DNA of 64,000 nt from Robiginitalea biformata HTCC2501. GTDB lineage: Bacteria; Bacteroidota; Bacteroidia; Flavobacteriales; Flavobacteriaceae. The notes beneath the pieces were generated by a model. That model saw only the letters and a program-made list of their open reading frames with translations. It ran no database searches and was not told where the DNA came from. Below are positions 58,380-64,000 of this stretch, piece after piece. The translations under genes and the position numbers were made by a program. Where the stretch lies: contig NC_013222.1 of the NCBI RefSeq assembly GCF_000024125.1, positions 3,241,501 through 3,305,500 of the forward strand, in the 5' to 3' direction. Each line of letters begins with the position of its first letter. Positions within the stretch are counted from its first letter, which is position 1.

Positions 58380-59161
58380 ATATCCTGGACCGAATTGCAG
58401 CGACCAAGCGGGAGGAAATTGCCCTGAAACAACTGGTGGTGCCCGAAGCCCGGCTTCGGGATTCCGCCCTGATGCAGCGGGAACCGGCTTCCATGAAAGC
58501 CTCCCTCTCCGCCCGGAGTTACGGTATCATCGCCGAGCACAAGCGCAGGTCGCCCTCCCGTGCGGTAATCAACCAGGCGCTCACCGTCCAGCAGGTGGTC
58601 CGGGGCTATACGGCAGGAGGAGCCGGTGCGGTTTCCGTACTGACGGACGGGACCTATTTCGGCGGGTCCCTGGAAGACCTGTTGCTGGCCCGGGCCGTAA
58701 CGGACCTGCCCCTGCTTCGCAAGGAATTTATCCTGGAGCCCTACCAGGTACTCGAGGCGCGGGCCCACGGAGCAGATGCCATCCTGTTGATAGCCGCCCT
58801 GCTGGAACCCGGCCAAATCGAAGCCCTCGCCGGCCAGGCGCGGGAACTGGGCATGGAGGTCCTCCTCGAGGTACACGACCGGGAGGAACTGGACAAATCC
58901 CCCCTGGGCTCGGCCGATATGATCGGGGTCAACAACCGCAACCTGAAAACCTTTGAAGTAGACCTGGCCACCAGCCACAGCCTGGCGGGCCTCATCCCGG
59001 ACACGGCCCTGCGCATTACCGAAAGCGGCCTGGGGAAGCCCGGGGAGCTGCGGGAGCTGCGGGATTCCGGTTACCGGGGGTTTTTGATGGGGGAATCTTT
59101 CATGAAACAGGACGACCCGGGCAAGGCACTTAAAGCATTTCTCAAAACCCTGGAAGCATGA
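58376..59161 (+). CDS. trpC: indole-3-glycerol phosphate synthase
   Basis: The 261-residue TIM barrel forms indole-3-glycerol phosphate. Conserved elements are the catalytic lysines in EHKRRSPSR and LRKEFILEPYQ, then LEVHDREEL, GVNNRNLKTF and ITESGLG. It is not fused to trpF; the two overlap by 4 bases. Confidence 0.96.
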   Translation: MNILDRIAATKREEIALKQLVVPEARLRDSALMQREPASMKASLSARSYGIIAEHKRRSPSRAVINQALTVQQVVRGYTAGGAGAVSVLTDGTYFGGSLEDLLLARAVTDLPLLRKEFILEPYQVLEARAHGADAILLIAALLEPGQIEALAGQARELGMEVLLEVHDREELDKSPLGSADMIGVNNRNLKTFEVDLATSHSLAGLIPDTALRITESGLGKPGELRELRDSGYRGFLMGESFMKQDDPGKALKAFLKTLEA

Positions 59162-59820
59162 AACTCAAAGTCTGCGGCATGAAGGAGAATACCGGCGAAA
59201 TCGCCCGGCTGGAACCCGATTACCTGGGATTCATTTTCTGGAAGGGATCGTCCCGGTATTTCGACGGGGAACCTCCCGGTACGGCGGCTAAAAGCCCCAG
59301 GCGCGTGGGGGTGTTCGTCGATGCAGACCCGTCCGATATCCTGCAGCGTACCCGCGATTTTGACCTGACATACATCCAGTTGCACGGCTCGGAAACCGCC
59401 GGGTACTGCAGCAGGCTGAACGCATATCTGAAGGACGCATTGGCCCAACCTCCTGGTCTGATCAAGGCCTTTGCCGTGGGGGGCGATTTTGACTTCAAAC
59501 CCCTGGAGGCGTACCGCCCGAGCTGCGAATATTTCCTTTTCGACAGCCGCGGACCCCTGCCTGGCGGCAATGGCACAGTCTTTAACTGGGAGATCCTGCG
59601 GGGATACCCCTTTGATACCCCGTTCTTCCTGAGCGGCGGCATCGGACCGGATTCCCTGGAAGCGCTTGAGGCGTTCGCCGCATCTGCCGCCGGTGCGCAT
59701 TGCCATGCCATTGATGTAAATAGTAAATTTGAAATCGCCCCGGGAAAAAAAGATGCAGGGAAAATTAAGCGATTTATGGCGGCCAGCCCGTGGCTTTGGC
59801 AAGGCAGCGCCGGACAGTGA
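59158..59820 (+). CDS. trpF: phosphoribosylanthranilate isomerase
   Basis: The 220-residue TIM barrel carries out the Amadori rearrangement. KVCGMKE at the N-terminus holds the catalytic cysteine; YIQLHGSE and LFDSRGPLPGGNGTVFNW are typical, and FLSGGIGPDS is the phosphate loop. It is followed by a 50-base gap before trpB, the largest in the operon. Confidence 0.94.
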   Translation: MKLKVCGMKENTGEIARLEPDYLGFIFWKGSSRYFDGEPPGTAAKSPRRVGVFVDADPSDILQRTRDFDLTYIQLHGSETAGYCSRLNAYLKDALAQPPGLIKAFAVGGDFDFKPLEAYRPSCEYFLFDSRGPLPGGNGTVFNWEILRGYPFDTPFFLSGGIGPDSLEALEAFAASAAGAHCHAIDVNSKFEIAPGKKDAGKIKRFMAASPWLWQGSAGQ

Positions 59821-59870
59821 AAACAACGGCCAGTTGCCTTCTCGCAAATGGCAAATAAAATTGCAAGAAA

Positions 59871-61064
59871 TTGGAAACAAGTAAATACAAAGTAGATGCA
59901 CAAGGGTTTTACGGGGAGTTTGGCGGCGCCTTTATCCCCGAGATGCTCTACCCGAATGTGGAAGAATTACGGGAGAATTACCTGCCCATCATCGAATCGG
60001 AGGAATTTCAGTCCGAATTCCGGAAGCTGCTTCGGGACTACGTGGGAAGGCCTACCCCCCTCTACCTGGCCCGTCGTCTCTCCAGCACGTACAAAGCCCG
60101 GATCTACCTCAAGCGGGAAGACCTTTGCCACACCGGGGCCCATAAAGTAAACAACACCATCGGACAGATCCTGCTGGCAAAAAAACTGGGAAAAAAACGG
60201 ATCATTGCGGAAACCGGGGCCGGCCAGCACGGCGTGGCGACGGCTACCGTCTGCGCCCTGATGGGGCTGCCCTGCGTGGTCTATATGGGCGAAGTGGATA
60301 TTGCCCGGCAGGCGCCCAACGTAGCCCGGATGAAACTGCTGGGGGCCGAGGTACGGCCGGCTCGATCGGGAAGCCGCACCCTCAAGGACGCCACCAATGA
60401 AGCCATTCGGGATTGGATCAACAACCCTGTGGATACGCATTACATCATCGGGTCCGTAGTGGGGCCGCACCCCTACCCGGATATGGTAACCCGCCTGCAG
60501 GCAGTCATCTCGGAGGAAATACAATCTCAATTGCAGGAGGCCGAGGGACGCCCGGACCCGGATTACCTGATTGCCTGCGTAGGCGGCGGCAGCAATGCGG
60601 CTGGCACCTATTACCATTACCTGGACAGGGAGCACGTCCGGATCATCGCAGCAGAAGCAGCCGGGAAGGGGGTGGAAACGGGCGAAAGCGCCGCTACATC
60701 CGCCCTGGGCCGGCCTGGCATCATCCACGCGAGCAAGACTTTGCTAATGCAGACGGACGACGGCCAGATTACCGAACCCTATTCCATCTCGGCAGGCCTG
60801 GATTACCCGGGTGTGGGCCCCCTCCATGCCCACCTCTTCCAAACCGGACGGGCCCGCTTTATCCCCGTCACCGACGACCAGGCCATGGAAGCCGGTCGTG
60901 AACTCGCCCGGCTGGAAGGCATCATCCCGGCAATCGAAACCTCCCATGCCCTGGCAGTCCTCTCCCAGGGCGCTGTCCCGGAAGGATCCCTGGTAGTGAT
61001 CAACCTCTCCGGAAGGGGTGACAAAGACCTGCAAACATATATCGACCATTTTAAGCTCGCCTAA
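59871..61064 (+). CDS. trpB: tryptophan synthase beta chain
   Basis: The 397-residue PLP enzyme makes Trp from indole and serine. The PLP lysine is Lys92 in [13 protein letters not shown], and GGGSNAAG binds the PLP phosphate. The best start is a TTG at 59871 ([20 protein letters not shown]): the nearest upstream ATG (59848) is in another frame, and the first internal ATG lies past the conserved N-terminus. trpA starts 10 bases after the stop. Confidence 0.95.
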   Translation: METSKYKVDAQGFYGEFGGAFIPEMLYPNVEELRENYLPIIESEEFQSEFRKLLRDYVGRPTPLYLARRLSSTYKARIYLKREDLCHTGAHKVNNTIGQILLAKKLGKKRIIAETGAGQHGVATATVCALMGLPCVVYMGEVDIARQAPNVARMKLLGAEVRPARSGSRTLKDATNEAIRDWINNPVDTHYIIGSVVGPHPYPDMVTRLQAVISEEIQSQLQEAEGRPDPDYLIACVGGGSNAAGTYYHYLDREHVRIIAAEAAGKGVETGESAATSALGRPGIIHASKTLLMQTDDGQITEPYSISAGLDYPGVGPLHAHLFQTGRARFIPVTDDQAMEAGRELARLEGIIPAIETSHALAVLSQGAVPEGSLVVINLSGRGDKDLQTYIDHFKLA

Positions 61065-61074
61065 TACCCCCTAC

Positions 61075-61863
61075 ATGAAAACCGCATTACCACACGTATC
61101 CGACAGGCTGAAAAGCACCCTGGAAAAACCGGGGAAACTCGTCTCCATCTATTTTACGGCCGGATACCCCGAGCTCGGGGATACCGTCCCGATCCTGCGG
61201 GAATTGCAGGCAGCCGGGGCCGATATCGTCGAAATCGGGCTGCCATTCAGCGACCCGCTGGCGGATGGGCCCACCATACAGGAAAGCTCCACGGCAGCTT
61301 TAAAAAACGGCATGCACACGGCCCGCCTGTTTGAACAGCTGCGGGGTATCCGGGAAGAAATCCACATCCCGTTGATCCTGATGGGATATTTCAACCCGGT
61401 GCTGCAATTCGGGGTGGAGGCGTTTTGCCAAAAATGCCAGGAGGTGGGTATCGACGGGTTGATTTTGCCGGATCTGCCCCTGGAGATCTACCAACGGGAT
61501 TACCAGCCTTACTTTGAAGCCGCCGGTTTGAGCATGGTGTTTCTGATCAGCCCGCAGACCTCTGAAAAACGGATCCGTCAAATCGACGCGGCTTCCGGCA
61601 GTTTCATCTATATGGTGAGCTCGGCGAGCACCACCGGGGTCCAGGACAGTTTCGGCTCGGGGCAACAAGCCTATTTTAACCGGATTGCCGGCATGAACCT
61701 CAGCTGCCCGCAATTGGTGGGCTTCGGTATCAGCGACGCCGGGAGTTTCCGGGCTGCCACGCAAAAGGCAAAAGGCGCGATCATCGGATCGGCATTTATC
61801 CGGCTCCTCACCGAGAAGGGGATTCCGGGTATCCGCGATTTTGTGAAAGGGTTGAGGGGGTAA
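61075..61863 (+). CDS. trpA: tryptophan synthase alpha chain
   Basis: The 262-residue TIM barrel cleaves indole-3-glycerol phosphate and passes indole to TrpB. Catalytic Glu53 (VEIGLPFSD) and Asp64 (PLADGPTIQ) are present; the phosphate loop GFGISDAGS is intact. The ATG at 61075 is preferred to an upstream in-frame one that overlaps trpB. No clear terminator follows. Confidence 0.95.
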   Translation: MKTALPHVSDRLKSTLEKPGKLVSIYFTAGYPELGDTVPILRELQAAGADIVEIGLPFSDPLADGPTIQESSTAALKNGMHTARLFEQLRGIREEIHIPLILMGYFNPVLQFGVEAFCQKCQEVGIDGLILPDLPLEIYQRDYQPYFEAAGLSMVFLISPQTSEKRIRQIDAASGSFIYMVSSASTTGVQDSFGSGQQAYFNRIAGMNLSCPQLVGFGISDAGSFRAATQKAKGAIIGSAFIRLLTEKGIPGIRDFVKGLRG

Positions 61864-61966
61864 CCGGGATCTTCGGCCAACCCGGGCGGAATGGGTGGTC
61901 CAAACGTGCGGTTATTTGTCGCACTTGTGGTAAATTGAACCCGCCATACCCTTAAAACGCCTAATC

Positions 61967-63472
61967 ATGAAATTCCGCCTGCTCCTCCTGCTGATCCTGT
62001 TCCAGTTTTCCGTCCGCGGACAGGACGAAGCCCTGCTGAAAACCCAGGTACGGCATACCATCGACGAACTCGTCCAGTTCATCGCCATTCCGAACGACGC
62101 CCTGGAACACGCCGATATCAACCGGAACCTCACCTGGCTTACCCGGGCGTTTTCCGAGCGGGGTTTCAACACGAGCATCCTCCCCACCGAAGAAGAGTCC
62201 CTGTTCTTTGCCGCCCTGCCCATGGAAGACGGCAAACCCACCCTGCTCTGGTACATGCATTTTGACGGGCAATCCGTGGACCCTTCCCAATGGGACCAGC
62301 CGGACCCCTACAAGGTGGTGCTCAAGGCGCCTTCGGGGGAGGGGTGGGAAACCCGGCCGATGAGCGAACTCAGCGACGACATCCCCTACGACTGGCGCCT
62401 GTTCGGGCGTTCCGTATCGGATGACAAGGGCCCGATTATCATGATGCTCAACGCCATCGACCTGTTGAAAAAACAGGGAACCTCCCTGCCCTACAACATC
62501 AAGGTCATCCTGGACGGGCAGGAGGAGCGCAGCAGCAAGCCTCTGCCCAAAGCAGTGGAAACATACCGGGAACTCCTGCAGGCCGATTACCTGCTGATTG
62601 CGGACGGCCCGGTCCACTACTCGGGCAACCCCACCGTGGTATATGGCTGCAGGGGAATAACCACGATGACCCTGACCACCTACGGCCCGGTGCTCCCGCA
62701 ACACAGCGGCCATTACGGCAATTATGCCCCGAACCCGAATTTCCAGCTGGCGGAGATCCTGGCGAGCATGAAAGACCGGGAAGGACGGGTACTGATCCCG
62801 GGATATTACGACGGCATCAGCCTGAGTGAGGCTGAAATGGATATCCTCCGATCCGTCCCGGACGAGGCCTCATTGATCAATGGGAACCTCCAGATCGCCG
62901 AACCGGACCAGGTGGGCAGCTTTTACCAGGAAGCCCTGCAATATCCCTCCCTGAACGTTCGCGGCATGGGCTCCGGATGGATCGGATCCGGGGCGCGAAC
63001 CATCGTACCTGCCACTGCCACAGCCGAAATTGACATTCGCCTGGTCCCTGAAACGGACGGGAAACGGATGAAAAAGCTGGTCAGGGACCACATTGCCAGC
63101 CTGGGATACCGGATAACGGAACAGGAGCCGGATGCCGGGATGCGCACTACCCAATCCCATTGGGTGCGGGTTACAGAAAGTGAAGTCACTGATGCGTTCC
63201 GCACCCCCCTGGACAACCCTTTCGGGATGCACCTGGTCTCCCTGCTGGGGGAAACCTTTGAAAAACCGGTGGTTCAGATCCGAATTGCAGGGGGTACCGT
63301 CCCAATCGCCCCGTTTGTCAACGCCCTGGATATCCCGGCCTTCCTCCTGCCCCTGGTCAATCCGGACAACAATCAGCACAGCCCCAATGAAAATCTGGAA
63401 ATCGGACAGATCGCCTACGGACTCCGGGTTTTTGAAGTGATCCTCAGCACGCCGCCTCCCGGGGGATTTTAG
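61967..63472 (+). CDS. M20-family metallopeptidase, exported
   Basis: The 501-residue zinc peptidase has a signal peptide (1-18). The di-zinc set is recognisable: His in MHFDGQS, bridging Asp in SVSDDKGP, catalytic Glu in DGQEERSS, and later DGPVHY and NQHSPNE. The M20 dimerisation insert lies at about 240-390. It probably acts in the periplasm on small peptides or acyl amino acids; the exact substrate is unknown. It stands 103 bases after trpA. Confidence 0.88.
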   Translation: MKFRLLLLLILFQFSVRGQDEALLKTQVRHTIDELVQFIAIPNDALEHADINRNLTWLTRAFSERGFNTSILPTEEESLFFAALPMEDGKPTLLWYMHFDGQSVDPSQWDQPDPYKVVLKAPSGEGWETRPMSELSDDIPYDWRLFGRSVSDDKGPIIMMLNAIDLLKKQGTSLPYNIKVILDGQEERSSKPLPKAVETYRELLQADYLLIADGPVHYSGNPTVVYGCRGITTMTLTTYGPVLPQHSGHYGNYAPNPNFQLAEILASMKDREGRVLIPGYYDGISLSEAEMDILRSVPDEASLINGNLQIAEPDQVGSFYQEALQYPSLNVRGMGSGWIGSGARTIVPATATAEIDIRLVPETDGKRMKKLVRDHIASLGYRITEQEPDAGMRTTQSHWVRVTESEVTDAFRTPLDNPFGMHLVSLLGETFEKPVVQIRIAGGTVPIAPFVNALDIPAFLLPLVNPDNNQHSPNENLEIGQIAYGLRVFEVILSTPPPGGF

Positions 63473-63543
63473 CAGTTTTTAACGGTTTTTCTCAACCTAA
63501 TTACCTATATTAAAGATAGTTAACTAGAAAAAAGAGAAAGACC

Positions 63544-63678
63544 ATGAGTGATAGAAGGAAGTTTAAGAGAAAGAAAGAACAACACAACCCGGCCAATCCC
63601 ACGGGAAATACAAATATCGACACAAATACCTTTGATATAGACGAATCCACCATCAAGGATCAACAGAACAAGAGCTGA
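63544..63678 (+). CDS. 44-residue basic-headed small protein, unknown function
   Basis: An ORF begins MSDRRKFKRKKEQHNPAN and ends TIKDQQNKS. The first 15 residues are strongly basic and the rest is Asn/Thr/Asp-rich, with no membrane segment. A good terminator lies 29 bases past the stop, and the codons look like those of nearby genes, which supports a real gene. It may bind nucleic acid through the basic head; that is only inference. Confidence 0.55.
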   Translation: MSDRRKFKRKKEQHNPANPTGNTNIDTNTFDIDESTIKDQQNKS

Positions 63679-63707
63679 GCGGTTAACCTGCCGCCCGGCG
63701 AACCATG

Positions 63708-63743
63708 AAAAAACCGGAGTTTCTCGCGAAACTCCGGTTTTTT
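63708..63743. terminator. bidirectional intrinsic terminator
   Basis: CCGGAGTTTC (63714-63723) pairs perfectly with GAAACTCCGG (63728-63737) around TCGC, flanked by six A and six T. It serves the small gene and the convergent gene ending at 63791. Confidence 0.92.
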
Positions 63744-63790
63744 ATTTGCATCCCGGTACCGGAAAACCATTAAATCGGCGTGTCCCTATG

Positions 63791-64000
63791 TCAGGCTGAG
63801 TTCCGGCTCGCATTGATATTGCCGTAGAGGGAGCGGGTCACGATCTTTTCGTAGAGTTCCTTCCGGTCCGTGCCCTCGGCAATTCGATGCAGGGCGTATT
63901 GTTGGATAACCAAAAGGGGCAGCACAATGTTCTCGCGAATTTTCACGGACTCCCGGGAAACCGACTCATTTTCCATCAGGACTTTGTAGCCGGAGAGCTG
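63791..64000 (-). CDS. ppc: probable phosphoenolpyruvate carboxylase, C-terminal fragment
   Basis: The frame is open to the window edge and encodes the last 69 residues of a longer protein, ending VTRSLYGNINASRNSA. The ending NxxxSRNSA resembles the conserved GMRNTG end of PEP carboxylase, which carries an active-site arginine, and the helical LREN-VLPLLxIQQYAL part fits its last helices. The remaining gene lies outside the window, so the call is probable rather than certain. Confidence 0.65.
   Translation of the reverse strand, partial: QLSGYKVLMENESVSRESVKIRENIVLPLLVIQQYALHRIAEGTDRKELYEKIVTRSLYGNINASRNSA

Noticed and set aside
63704..63775. Short ORF MKKPEFLAKLRFFICIPV across the terminator
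   Set aside because: It consists of the terminator hairpin itself and its T-tail read as codons.

Overview
The window looks like chromosomal DNA from a moderately GC-rich marine Flavobacteriaceae (Bacteroidota), Robiginitalea-like by gene content; the genus is inferred from composition and familiarity, not from a search. The evidence is: PorP/SprF partner proteins, proteins with gliding-motility (type IX secretion, type B) C-terminal domains, a short rplL with a Bacteroidota-type Ala-rich hinge, a DUF3467 gene after rpoC, TAnnTTTG promoter elements, and almost no Shine-Dalgarno sequences. No phage, IS element, rRNA operon or CRISPR array is visible.

Layout. 1-5.4 kb: the end of a DUF5916 outer-membrane protein, a DUF819 membrane protein, a DUF4369 lipoprotein, and a minus-strand group idi / QueD-like / manA / small coiled protein. 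5.4-28.7 kb: a surface and secretion region on the minus strand. Its first cluster is a 3.1-kresidue modular repeat protein, a type B CTD protein and a PorP/SprF protein. Its second cluster is a 1153-aa Asp-rich TSP3 CTD protein, PorP/SprF and an OmpA/PD40 lipoprotein-like protein. A 1256-aa beta-helix protein lies between them. 29-31 kb: prfC on the plus strand, then DUF3467 on the minus strand.

31-46.3 kb: the information-processing cluster, read on the minus strand as tRNA-Thr, Tyr, Gly, Thr, tuf, tRNA-Trp, secE, nusG, rplK, rplA, rplJ, rplL, rpoB, rpoC. Upstream of it are rpsU, xerC and hpf. 46.3-53.3 kb: acyl-CoA dehydrogenase, a ComEA-like HhH protein, an unusual AGCS sodium symporter with an extracytoplasmic N-terminal extension, a K+ channel with PspC-like partner, rhodanese, and two thioredoxin-fold proteins. 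53.4-55.2 kb: marR / nitroreductase / yceI. 55.2-61.9 kb: a complete trpE-G-D-C-F-B-A operon preceded by a Trp-rich leader peptide and an attenuator hairpin. 62-64 kb: an M20 peptidase, a 44-aa gene, and the 3' end of a probable PEP carboxylase gene.

The most interesting points are: the trp attenuator with an almost leaderless WWW leader peptide; the giant modular surface protein made of near-identical DNA modules beside a type IX partner pair; the AGCS transporter carrying SprB-like and lipoyl-like domains; an 11-nt Shine-Dalgarno match unique to rpsU; and a MarR-type palindrome overlapping its own promoter.
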